64,000 bases of DNA from Manduca sexta (lineage: Eukaryota; Arthropoda; Insecta; Lepidoptera; Sphingidae). Both the position numbers and the translations under genes were made by a program. Each line of letters opens with the position of its first letter. The first letter of the stretch is position 1. The notes under the pieces were generated by a model. It searched no databases, had not been told where the DNA came from, and worked only from the letters and a program-made list of their open reading frames with translations. Of this stretch, positions 1 to 11,400 are shown piece after piece. The stretch lies in the NCBI RefSeq assembly GCF_014839805.1, contig NC_051142.1:434001-498000 (forward strand). The letters are read 5' to 3'.

Positions 1-134
1 GAAGAAAAAAACATGTCTGACTTCAGCTAATCTCTTAGTACAATTAGAAAACAGTTGGATTTGTGATTATTCCATTTGTGAAGTTCAACATAACAAGAGT
101 ATAGAATAGACGAATGCAGGTGTGGTTGTTGCAG

Positions 135-3100
135 AGTGCGGCGGCGGGTGCTACGGCTGCTCGCTGGCGTGCGCGGAGCACTGCCTCACGCTGCTGCGCG
201 CGCTCGCCTCGCAGCCCGACCAGCGCGCGCGCCTCTGCCGCTTCGGCCTCGTGCACGAGCTCGTGCACCACAACCTGCACCGCGGCACGCCGCAGGTACG
301 CACACACGCACGCAACCGATTGTGTGCACGTATTGACATTCACGTGATATATCATTGTTCAGTTAGTTATCTTTCGCTAACTGCCTTATGATTTGATGAT
401 CAATGGAATAGTATTAAATGTTGATGCATAAACCATTTACTGTACCATTGTTGTATACAAACAGCAACTATATTTTCCAATTTTCAATCTAGCCACGCAA
501 AGCAAAAATTTGAGAATATTTAGGAATATTTGCTAAATGAACAATGAACGTCTTCAAACTATATTTTTATGATGTGCTTTTTTATAATCAGTGTCAAGAA
601 GAAGTGCGTTCTCTCATCTGCCTGGTGACCCGTGACAATCTGCCAGCCACTGAACATCTGTGCAACTTGCTATCGCAGAGGATCACACTCTCGCTCATGG
701 GGCATGCAGCTTCTCAAGACCATAACAACTCTGTAAGTAAGATTGCGGTTAAAGGCTTATTACAATTGGCGAAATTGCTGATGTTATATATTTACAATAT
801 CGTGTATCCGGGCTTTAACCTCTGAATATCGATAACAGTTTAGATAAGAGAATACTATTGTTTTGGTAAATCTTCTGAATATATATGATGAAATATATTC
901 TGCTATCGTTCACAGGTACGGCCACTGGTAGTATTGTTGGGTTCGCTTGTTAAAGTACAAGACTCAGTCGATTGTTGGGAGGCAAGACTACGCTGCATCG
1001 TCAAACTTTGGGTCTGGTACGTAACATACATTTTCAGTAAGGTACTAGGGTTTACCAATTACCACGAGTAAATAATAATTTCGTGGTGGGATTGTATTAC
1101 TTCATAATTTATTTTGTGTGGTCACATTGTGTTGCTATTATATATCTACAGGGAGTACCAACTGGTGAGCCATACGTTTATCTCATTACGCAGTTATTGT
1201 GTAAGGAAATAAATAAAGTGCTGCGAATTACTGTGGTTACCAAGCAAGCTATTTTTGTATGTTTATAGGTGTTGTCCTCAACTGACTGAAGTGGCGGGAA
1301 TAGCGCCCGCTGCTAACGCTTTACTAAGACCCGAAGCGTTGGCCGGAATACCGGGCATCAACACCTCTTCGCCTAATTGTAAGTAGAAACATACATTTAA
1401 ATTTAGATTAGATCCAAATACACTTTAATCGTTTCAATAATAATTAAATTGATTTTAAATATTTGTAGTGAATTTTATCATCAATTCTTTAGCTCATCAG
1501 TTCGCGTTGCAACAAGTGGCGCTTCCGTGTCTGCGCTATATGCAAGAGCTGATGGTGCCGGCCACACCCGCGCCGGCTGCGACCACCACTGATGCTGATC
1601 AGGCTAAGGAGTCTAAGGTGAGAAGATCATCTCTATTCTCGTCCATTATATGTTTCAAAAAAACTACCTTATGCACGCGGCTTCTTTTTTAAAAGTAGCC
1701 TATAACCTTCCCAGGGTCTTGAACTATCTCCAAACTAAAATTTATAAAAATCCATTCAGTAGATTTGAGAAAATTGATAACATACAGACAGACAGAAAAG
1801 GGGACATTGTTTTATAAAACTTATAGATATCTTAAAATTACTTGGCCGATAAAAGTATCAGTTCTTAAATAACATATTGCATCAGGATTCAAATCGTTGA
1901 TTCCTTTACTATCCCATAGGAAACAACAGCGACCTCTACGACCGCGCCAATGAGCAGTGCGTTCACGTCGTCCACCGGTAACGTGGTGGTGGACCTGGCG
2001 GCGTGGCTGGCGGGGCAGGTGCCGCACGCGGAGTGGCGCCGCCTCGTGCCCACGCGCGCCGAGGCGCCGCCCGCCGACTGCGCCGCGCTGCCGCCGCGCG
2101 ACCTGCACCTCGCGCACAAGTACCTCGCCAAGTGGAGGGAGAGGGTAAGCCATTATACTTTCAACAGCAGCTTCCGGTCTATTTCTTCTCTTTTCCTTGC
2201 AGAATTGCGTCTTGTAATGGATCTATAATTACGAAAAAATAAAGCGCAATTTGATATCTACATCATCTGTTTATTACGTTGAACATGAAGATAAATAAAC
2301 GATTTCCCAACAATATAACACATCCAAAACATAACTGATCATTACCGACAAAGGGGACCTGGAACGTTCTACATAACGGTTATCATTAAAATAAAAAAAC
2401 CGACGCCAAATTTACACAACCTTTCTGTTTTGTGCTTATTTTTTTAAAACACCTTCATTGCTTAGATCCTGCTGTCTCACGGCATGCGGCCGCTGTCGCT
2501 GGAGGACGGCGGCTGGCTGCGGCCGGTGATGTTCGACCCCAGCTCGCGCATGGCTCGCGACACCGCCTGTCAGATGGTCAAGTCGCTGTGCGACTCATAC
2601 GAGAGGACCAAAGCCGTGAGTAATTTATAACAGATCAAGATATAGTGGATGTGTGTCTAATCAATCTGATCTAAGCTTGGCTTGCACAACGACTTGGATA
2701 TCTTGAGCTCTAAATACATTTAAAACCTCCTGCAGTCACTGTTAGAACCGTTAGAAGGTGACAGTAACACTAGTATTACAATATAGTTGCAAGTCGTTGT
2801 GGATCCCAGTTTTAGTGTATTATGTGCATAAATATGTTTATATTCGAAATATTCGTAGTTATTATTATTACATTCACATCAATTAAACTTAATTCTTGTT
2901 TAAGGTAACGCAAGCCCATTTCGCATGTAGTGTTTACATTCAGAAGGGCATAATGTTATTGCTACGTACCCTATTATCGCATGTACTACTTTATATGTTT
3001 TAAAATTAATATTGTACCCGGTTTTGGGAAACAAAATTGTTTTCATTATTAAATTATTCAATATTTCAAGCACTACTTAAGAGACTATAATATTATAAAA

Positions 3101-3518
3101 TATTGTGGTAAGTGTGGTTGACAGTCGTAATACAATATAATTTTTCCAGGTGCTGATTTTGCTCACTAGTTTCTTACCCGAAGTGGGCGCGGCCGGCGAG
3201 GCGAGCGAACAGTTCTTACAGTTGTATCAGAGTGAGTACTTGTTTTTTGCTTCGATCATATTTAAAATTTCGATAATTTGTTATTTTGGTAACAGAAACG
3301 TAAATTTGATTACAACAATTGACTACAAGCTGATTGCATCCCCGCTATATTGACGGAGGTTGGTATACTCCACTTATAGAACACGAATCAATAAAAAAAT
3401 AAGTACCGAAAATTACACTTTTAAAAATTTATTATTGATTAAAAATAAAACCACACGTGTAATGGCAATCATCCCGAACTCACCCCGTGTGGCATCGGTG
3501 ATTTTCGCGCCACACAGA

Positions 3519-3552
<34 letters not shown>

Positions 3553-6500
3553 TGCTTTGACGCGCATCGCGGCCGCCGCGACTAGCCGTGTCGATTGCAA
3601 ACAGCTGGTGCCGTCCATGTGTGTATGAGCTATTCACGTTACCTTTGGGTCCTATTCTGACATATACGTGGGGGTTAATTCTAAATCATCGTAAAATAAT
3701 TTAATCAAATATTCCGATACCAGTTTGAGGTAGGACTTACATTGTATTATTAGATGATTATGTGTACCCATTACAATGGACTTTTCAATTATGGCGGGGC
3801 AGCAAAGCAACACTTGTGTAATAGGCCATCTCATATTTCCTAGGTGGTTATTTACTATGTAAAAGCTCAATATAATTTATATTACCTCCTCACAGGTCTT
3901 GCGTCAGAAACTCCGTGGAAACAGTTCCTGGCGCTCCGCGGCGTTCTTCAACTGATAGCCGATCTTATGACCAAGGAGATTGAACAATTACATCGTCTGG
4001 AAGAAACCACCCTCACTTCTGATTTGGCACAAGGTAGAGGAATACATTTTCACGTTATGGATGCCGTTATTTTGCGAAGTGTCGCAAACAAATTTTCAAC
4101 ATTAAATTTAAATGTATTTAATAGTACTGCTGCCTTGAACATATATATTTTAACAGTTCGTTTGGCCACATTGTACTCGAAATTACTCTGAGAAGTATTT
4201 GTAGCTATTAATGTTGTCTCAAAACAATCAGTAAATTAAAGTCATATAGTATAATATTAGTCATAAAAGTAAATATTTAAATTACCCAATTATCCCTAGG
4301 CTACGCCCTCAAACGCCTCACGGAGTTGCTAGCGATGTTCCTGGAGAGAGCGGCGCGCGGCGCACGTACAAGGGTCGGCTGGTGGGCGCCGTGCTCGGCG
4401 GGTACCTGTCGCTGCGCCGCCTCGTCGTGCAGCGCACGCGCCTCACCGACGACACGCAGGAGAAACTGCTCGAGCTGCTGGAGGAGATGACCACTGGTAA
4501 GAGTCTAAAGCGTCTTGTGAACTATAACGGCAGGACTTGTGACAAGTAGCATTTGTATAGAACTATTAAAATTGACACCAGTGTAGATAGCTGTGTTGAC
4601 AAATGGGTCAATGCGTAGTTTTTGTAAGTTTTCATTCGGTGTAGGCTTATCAGACTTTATTTATTTTACCTCAGCTACGGTCATTTTATCTCTAACTCGT
4701 CTTCACGCTGGTGTCTGCTTTATGATACACCCCCACATAAAAAAATGTTTAGCATTAGTATCTGTTCCTTTTTAACTTTAGTCTCTTTTGAAGACGTAAA
4801 TCGATAATTTCGATGAGTTATTATTTTATAATAGATTTATTGATTTAATTACCAGGAACGGAAACGGAAACTGCAGAATTTATGGCAGTCTGTATCGAGA
4901 CTGTGCAGAAATACCCGCTGCACGACTACCGCACGCCGGTGTTCATATTCGAGCGGCTCTGCTCCATCATATACCCGGAGGAAAACGATGTGGGAGAGTT
5001 CTTCCTCACCCTGGAGAAGGATCCACAACAGGAGGACTTCTTGCAGGTTGGTGCAGTGTGACTGGCTAGTAGTAACTTGGCAAAAGTGCCTTGATTAATA
5101 TAATTTCAGAGGATTTTTTAGCACAATCACAGTACAGAAGTTGTTTTATTTAGTGTTAAACTAATATTGGTTACTTGATAGTGTGTTTTCTGTTGACAAA
5201 CAAATTTATGTAAAACATTTTATGGTTGTTCGTCAATTTTAATATAACACTGAGTAATGAGTATAACATGTAAATGCTATAAATTTTGCATTTACCCACT
5301 AGGGTCGAATGTTGGGCAACCCGTACTCGTCGCTGGAACCGGGCATGGGACCGCTAATGCGCGACGTGAAGAACAAGATCTGCACCGACTGCGAGTTGGT
5401 GGCGCTGCTCGAGGACGACAACGGCATGGAGTTGCTCGTCTGCAACAAGATCATGTCGCTCGACCTGCCCGTCAAGGATGTTTACAAGAAGGTAAGGTAA
5501 TCTTTTAAAACATTGAAAAATGTGAATATTCTACGAACATATCAAAAACTAGCGTTTTTACAGTAACATTCTTGTTGCTATTGCATTATTTCAAAATTGA
5601 CAAAAATTTACCATCTTTGGCTAATGGAAGAAAGATTTCGAAAAACTACGAGGCAAACCTTCCATCTTATTTGCCAATAATTTGTTAGTTTTCGTAGACG
5701 TTTCGCGTACTGTGTGTGCAAACATATAAAGTGTAATTTTATACTTTGTTGGATCCACAGAATTATTTCCAACATTTTCTGTTGTATAGGTGTGGTGTAC
5801 ATCGGGTGAGGGTGTAGACGCGATGCGTGTGGTGTACCGCATGCGAGGTTTGCTCGGCGACGCCACCGAGGAGTTTGTCGAGACGCTCAGCCAGACTAAC
5901 GCGGAGGCCGTGGATGATGAACAAGTGTACCGCATGGCCAATGTGCTTGCGGATTGTGGTGAGTTTGTATTTATTTTATAATATAAAAAGTAAAAGAGCT
6001 TGAGCATCATGTACTTTGTACACAGTGTTCAATTTTGTTTTTAGGTATGGGATTCATGTAGGACGCTAATAATAGTATACAAATACTTCATTGTGTCAAA
6101 TTGCTGTAAGTGGTTTATTTGGCGTAACTTTGATGTATATTCGTACGTAACAGGCGGTCTGGAGGTGATGCTGCAGCGGCTGGCGGCGATCGGTCGCGTG
6201 GGCGCGGCGCGCGCGCTGTGCTCCACGCTGCTGCGGCTGCTGGCGCTGTGCGCGCGCGTGCGGCGCTGCGTGCGCGTGCTCACCCGCGCCGACACGCGCG
6301 CGCTGCCCGTGCTGCTGCACGCACTCACGCTCGCCGCGCACGACGAGCGCGACATGCCGCGCGCGCATCTCGTCTACCAACTGCTAGAGGTTACACACTT
6401 TATTATCTTACTCCTCTAGATCAATCCTTCCAGATAAATTAAATAATTACTTTGAGTATCGATATTAACTAAGGTATAACTTTTTTATAGATTATGGAAC

Positions 6501-9500
6501 GTATTCTGTCAGTCGCCGCTAGCGAGAGTCTCGAGTCATTCTTACAGTTCTCGCTTACGTTCGGTGGACCAGAATACGTACAGGCTCTACTTAACTGCAC
6601 TGAATGTCCTGGTAAGTATTTTTCTCCATAAATTATTTGTTTTTATTGATTTAAAAATCGATATCTAATTGCAATTAATGCCTACAGGAATTCGCAACAA
6701 CTCAGTAGCACTCGGCCATCTCACACGCGTACTAGCCGCGCTCGTGTATGGCAATGATCTCAAGATGGCGATGCTGGTGGATCACTTCAAACCGGTGCTC
6801 GACTTCGATAGACTGGACTCTGAACAATGGACTGAAGAGGAGTTCCGTATGGAACTGTTCTGCGTGTTGTGTGCTAATATAGAGAAGAATTCGATTGGTG
6901 GAACGCTAAAGGATTATCTCATCTCGCTTGGCGTTGTTCGCGATGCCCTGGAGTATATTGTGGTAATTTCTTTATGATGTGTACACTCATCTAATCTAAA
7001 CTAACCTTGTATTATACCAACCGGATATCGAATATTGCTATACTATATTTAAAAAAAAAAAGAACTCTGATATATTAGTTGATTTTGGATTTTGTTTTGG
7101 TAGAAACACGCGCCATGTGTGAAACCGACTCTCGTATGCACGGACTCCGACGAGCTGAAGGAGTTCATCAGTCGTCCAGCGCTGAAGTACATTTTACGAT
7201 TCCTTACCGGTCTGGCCGCCGATCACGAACCGACTCAGGTAAATATCATCTTTATTTTATATTTCTCGCTATAGCTTTACTTGTGACAGGTTGGGCTTTT
7301 CTACGTATATATTGATATAACCAATAATGCAAAATCAAATCGATAAGATATCGATGCTGTACGAACAATACAATCCGCTATTACAACAATTTAGTACGCG
7401 ATACTCAAGATTATTGTTTCGAATAACTTGGTTTTTCTGCAACAGATGCTGGTATGCGAGAAGGTGATCCCGATAGTGCACCGTCTGGAGCAGGTGTCGT
7501 CGGGAGAGCACGTCGGCTCGCTCGCAGAGAACCTGCTCGAGGCGCTGCGCTCGCAACCGCAGTGCGCTGCTAAAATACAGCAAGTTCGCGATTTCACCAG
7601 ACAGGTGCGTCACAGAATATACATATGCAATAAAATGTTTAAAAGTTAAATTTATTATATTTGTTTTCTGGTATTATGGTTTTGAATATTATGCAAAATT
7701 TTTAATATAAAAAAATATTGTCTTACGTTTAATATTATATTGTTTTTATTATTTTGTATAGGAGAAGAAGCGGCTGGCGATGGCGGTGCGCGAGCGTCAG
7801 CTGGGCGCGCTAGGCATGCGCAGTAATGAGCGCGGGCAGGTCACGGCGCAGTGCTCGCTCACGCAGCAGCTCGCCGACCTGGCCGAGGAGGCCGGAGCTG
7901 TGTGCTGCATCTGCCGCGAGGGATATAAGTATCAGCCCACCAAGGTACACACATATCAAATTAATTCCTATATTTAATTATCTCTGCTCAGGAAATATCT
8001 ATATACATTCACTAATGTGGCCGGCGTATTCTGGTTTTGTTGATAGAAATCTTTATCACAATAGAGAATTTGTTTAAACAACACCTTAGATTGTGATATG
8101 CCAAGTGAACTCTTCTTATAAAAATAATCACATTTATGCAGGTGCTCGGTATCTACACGTACACGAAGCGTTGTCCTGTGGAGGAGTATGAGGTGCGCGC
8201 GCGCAAGACGCTCGGCTACACGACCGTGTCGCACTACAACATCGTGCACGTCGAGTGCCACATGGCTGCTGTACGACTCGCGCGTGCCAGGTATGAATAC
8301 GTTCACTAAAATTATTGGCTGAATTATCTGTTACTAGTTCACTTGGAGGAGAATGAGCAACTACTAAATGTCTGTAGAGAATGGATACATTTTTGCATCA
8401 CTTAAAAGAAATATCCTAACAGGGACGAATGGGAGAGCGCTGCGTTGCAAAACGCGTCGACCCGTTGTAACGGCCTGCTGCCTCTGTGGGGTCCGCACGT
8501 TCCAGAATCCGCATTTGCTAGTTGTCTTGCTAGGCATACTACCTACTTGCAGGTTTGTGATGTCACTTTATTTGAAAGTATAGTAAAAAAATGAATAAGC
8601 TTTTGTACTGTTTATATGTTCTAATGTTGTACTAGTGCTAATACAAAACTTTCAAATTAGCTGCTAAGTGCCGCACGGCAAATGTTAAAGGCACTTTTAT
8701 TGGTTAGTATTACCGTTTTAAACCATAGTATACAAACATGTTTTATTTTTTTATTATTAATAGTTTTCACTACAAGCGGCGATAGCCTAGTTGGGTGTGG
8801 AACGGACTGCGAAGACGAATGTCCGCAGGTTCAAATCCCAAGGGCACACACCTCTGACTTTTCTAAAATCATGTGTGTATTCTTTGTGAATTTATCGTTC
8901 GCTTTAACGGTGAAGGAAAAACATCGTGAGGAAACCTGCACATCTGAGAAGTTCTCTATAGGAATTTAGAAGGTGTGTGAAGTCTACCAATCCGCACTAG
9001 GCCAGCGTGGTGGACTAAGGCCTAATCCCTCTCAGTAGTAGAGGAGGCCCGTGCTCAGCAGTGGGCGAGTATATAATACAGGGCTGATATTATATTATAA
9101 TAGTTTTCACTGAAATTGACAGATTCTATGAAATAAAGAGTTGATGTACTTTTCTATGTCAAATAATAACGAAAACTAAATATTACATACTCGCTATAAT
9201 GCTACAATACTTTATAACAAAACAACAAAAAGTAAACGGAAGAAACATTTAGACTAAACATTAATTAAAATATTACAATACGCGAGACTACAACACCCAC
9301 GCGCAATATAAATACCACACGGCAAAATATGACTCACCGCGAACCTACTTTAAAAATATTCACGAACGTAAATGCACGGAGATGTGCATTAACGTTCCAG
9401 CCGCAGCGTCAGAGGTTGGCAACAATCCAGTGCGTGTGTTTAGGAATGCACCGGCCACCGCGACATCGGGCACACGTGCACGCTGCACGACCTCAAGCTC

Positions 9501-11078
9501 CTGCTGGTGCGGTTCGCGCGCGGGCGCACCTTCCACGACGACACCGGCGGCGGCGGCCCGCTCTCCAACATGCAGCTCGTGCCCGCGCTCGTGCACATGG
9601 CGCTGTATGTCATCAACACGTGAGTACACCAATATCACTTGTTTGCTATCATTTGTCATTCATATTTTCATTTGTAGGTAGTCGTACTGTTTTACGAGGT
9701 GTCTACAAGAAGGTATGATGAATAATGTTGGGATTGTTTTGTATGTATTTTGGTCTCGACTGTGTAGTGATAGAGGTCGTGTTACGGTCAGGTACAAATT
9801 CTGATACTCAAAAAATGGGAAGTAAATGTTGATCTAAGGATAGTATGCAATTCTATCGAGCTCACACAGCTGTTATTATACAGGAGCCGTGTGGCGGGTC
9901 GTGAAGTGACTGCCCTGGAGGCTTCGTTGGCGTGGGCGCCGGCCAAAGTGCTGGAGTCCGCGCACGAGGCCGAGGGACCGCTGTACTTCATTACTCTCAT
10001 GCTTGTGCTTTATCCACACGCCAAGTAAGTAAAACGAACAAGTTAATATGATTAAGCGTTGAGACACTTTGTAGTGGTTGTTTTAGGTAACAAACAAATG
10101 AATGATGCCTGTTGTTCACTGTTCTAAGTATTATATAATATTTGACTCTTTTAGATGGTGACAGCTTCACACCTTTTTTTTCTTCCGTCGAATCGACGAA
10201 AGTAGACTCGTATCTTAATATCATTACCTTTAACTTTTATATTATTATAACCATCTTCATCAACTATGCAATACGATGAAGCTAGACAGTACGCAAGTTG
10301 TTCCTTCCCCCGCTAGATGGCGCGCACTGAAGGTGGAGCAGTTGAAGCGGCTGCTGCTGATGGGTCACGTGCGCGCGGCGCACCCCGCCGGGCCCGCCGT
10401 GCGCGCGCTCGCGCCCGAGCACCGCGCCGTCAAGCAGTGGGCCGACTACAAGCCCTACGCGCTGTTCGTCGCCATCATCGACCAGCTCTACAATGTCATG
10501 TTCAAGGTACGGTGTGACGTTACAAATTGTTTTATACTGAACCTCAGTTGCGGTTAGATAGGATAGGAAGGACTTCACACAAGGCAACAGACGATTAATG
10601 TTACTAGAAATTTGTATTCATATTGGTATGTTGTTGGTATAGGATCTATAAAGTTAAGTTTACTATACGTCGGACACGGTTTATAAAACCAAAACTGAAC
10701 TCTCGGAATAGCCTTACAAAAACAACTGAGACTACGGTGTTTACGCTCTACAGTAATGTACGAAATAATTCTGTAAACATTAGGGCATCTAAATAACAGA
10801 CAAAAAAATCTAACGGGTCCACATTTTTTATCCTCGTTACATTTTGTTTTCAGACCGTATCAGCGACAACTGTAGACCAATGGCCATTAAAACTAGCAGA
10901 ATACATCAGACACAACGACGAGGCTAACGCCAAGGCAGCGGAGCGCATAGTGACAACTTTAACGGACGAGCTCCTGCCTTGCGCGTCATTCGCGGAGTTC
11001 TGCGACGCGGCCGGGTTCCTCGAGCTCATCCCTGATCCCGACGCGTTCCTGCAGGCACTCATCGACGAGCAACCGTGA
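135..11078 (+). CDS. UBR4: UBR4 (poe/pushover) E3 ubiquitin ligase, C-terminal 25 exons
   Basis: UBR4 is a giant (~5,000-residue) N-degron-type E3 ubiquitin ligase; only its C-terminal quarter is here, and the 5' part lies before base 1. Exons by GT/AG borders and phase: 135-295, 592-732, 916-1016, 1269-1378, 1493-1617, 1920-2144, 2466-2615, 3150-3231, 3896-4033, 4300-4496, 4856-5046, 5303-5491, 5790-5958, 6154-6389, 6491-6611, 6688-6962, 7104-7238, 7446-7604, 7762-7944, 8142-8290, 8423-8552, 9444-9619, 9884-10024, 10317-10506, 10854-11078 (TGA 11076-11078). Phases agree at every junction except around exon 4300-4496, which seems to carry 2 extra bases. Matches to vertebrate UBR4 recalled from knowledge include [63 protein letters not shown] and [12 protein letters not shown]. 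Coding total is about 4.1 kb. Splice sites are read by eye; exon 6154-6389 uses a weak GTTACA donor. Confidence 0.95.
1740..1815. repeat. Repeat fragment in a UBR4 intron
   Basis: The segment reads like the common tail of lepidopteran non-LTR-derived repeats (CATTCAGTAGATTTGAGAAA followed by a CAGACAGACAGA stretch and a TTTTATAAAAC end). It lies inside the 1618-1919 intron. The family call is by memory of recurring motifs, not by search. Confidence 0.4.
3518..3546. repeat. (AC)n microsatellite in a UBR4 intron
   Basis: An uninterrupted AC dinucleotide run within the 3232-3895 intron. The intron's remaining sequence includes a short GC-rich patch (about 3555-3620) with no recognisable exon. 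Confidence 0.9.
4300..4496 (+). other. UBR4: UBR4 exon with an apparent 2-nt frameshift
   Basis: The exon opens in frame as [16 protein letters not shown], matching vertebrate UBR4 GYALKSLTGLLSSFVE. After about 4350 the homologous reading ([18 protein letters not shown], then [12 protein letters not shown]) continues two bases out of frame. The frame returns if one AG/GA unit of the run GAGAGAG near 4344-4350 is surplus. Exon phases agree independently: the incoming phase and the next exon (4856, GGA split as G|GA) need 195 nt here, not 197. This looks like an assembly or consensus indel, or a rare null allele, rather than biology. Confidence 0.85.
7762..9619 (+). other. UBR4: UBR4 hemiRING-type zinc module and following helical region (four exons)
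   Basis: Exons 7762-7944, 8142-8290, 8423-8552 and 9444-9619 encode the catalytic end of the ligase. Visible zinc-ligand candidates are [14 protein letters not shown], then [23 protein letters not shown], and CLARH. This Cys/His pattern is that of the atypical hemiRING described for UBR4, which with the adjoining UZI helices recruits UBE2A/B-type E2 enzymes (established for the human protein; inferred here). All listed Cys/His positions appear intact. A SINE sits in the third intron of this block (8772-9097). Confidence 0.8.
8772..9097 (+). mobile_element. tRNA-derived SINE, full length, in a UBR4 intron
   Basis: The head carries RNA polymerase III promoter boxes of a tRNA: A box TAGCCTAGTTGG and B box GGTTCAAATCC. 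The body ends in a TA/ATT-rich tail after CAGGGCTGATATTA. It is flanked by a 14-bp target-site duplication, TAATAGTTTTCACT, at 8758-8771 and 9098-9111, showing insertion by LINE-type target-primed reverse transcription. At least four other copies or parts lie in the window. Confidence 0.9.
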
Positions 11079-11400
11079 GGCCGGCTCCGCGTGCCGCACT
11101 GCCTCAGCTACAACGGATGCATGGCCTGCTAACCGTCGGCTATAGGTAGTGATCGTCATGAAATATAGTGGTTTAATCCATATCCAAAGTGCACGACAGA
11201 ATTCGGACTCACATCAGTGTTATGTGCTTGTATCTACTGCTTTTAAATTGAATCCTATATCTCATGTAACTGAATCAATATGTAACTAGAAATTGTATTT
11301 AATTAAATTATTCTACATGTATCCCTCGTACGCTTTGGTAGTTTGACAATTCAATATATTCGGTGTTTTGTTTGGTTAATAAATAGTTTCAGCTTCAAAT
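11079..11400 (+). other. UBR4: UBR4 3' untranslated region
   Basis: AT-rich sequence after the UBR4 stop, ending shortly after an AATAAA hexamer at 11378-11383. The end point is an estimate; the cleavage site is not visible in sequence alone. Confidence 0.6.
11378..11383 (+). terminator. Poly(A) signal AATAAA of UBR4
   Basis: Canonical hexamer about 300 nt after the UBR4 stop codon, followed within about 30 nt by TTTGTTTTATTG, a plausible T/GT-rich downstream element. Conserved at 45316-45321 in the second copy. Confidence 0.65.

Noticed and set aside
1151..1165. A 13-nt micro-exon in UBR4 (GGAGTACCAACTG between AG and GTGAGC)
   Set aside because: The phases of exons 916-1016 and 1269-1378 already fit directly; adding 13 nt would break the frame.
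3555..3620. GC-rich patch in a UBR4 intron as an extra exon
   Set aside because: The exons on either side are phase-compatible without it and continue the homologous protein without a gap.
8776..8850. A tRNA gene at each GGTTCAAATCC box
   Set aside because: The A/B boxes belong to tRNA-derived SINE heads with a non-tRNA body and AT tail; no complete cloverleaf with a proper acceptor stem is evident.
8775..8969. Open frames containing [14 protein letters not shown] in several places
   Set aside because: They are translations of the SINE, not genes.
9788..10000. 70-codon - strand frame opposite the UBR4 exon at 9884-10024 (also at 43731-43943)
   Set aside because: It is the antisense shadow of a real exon.
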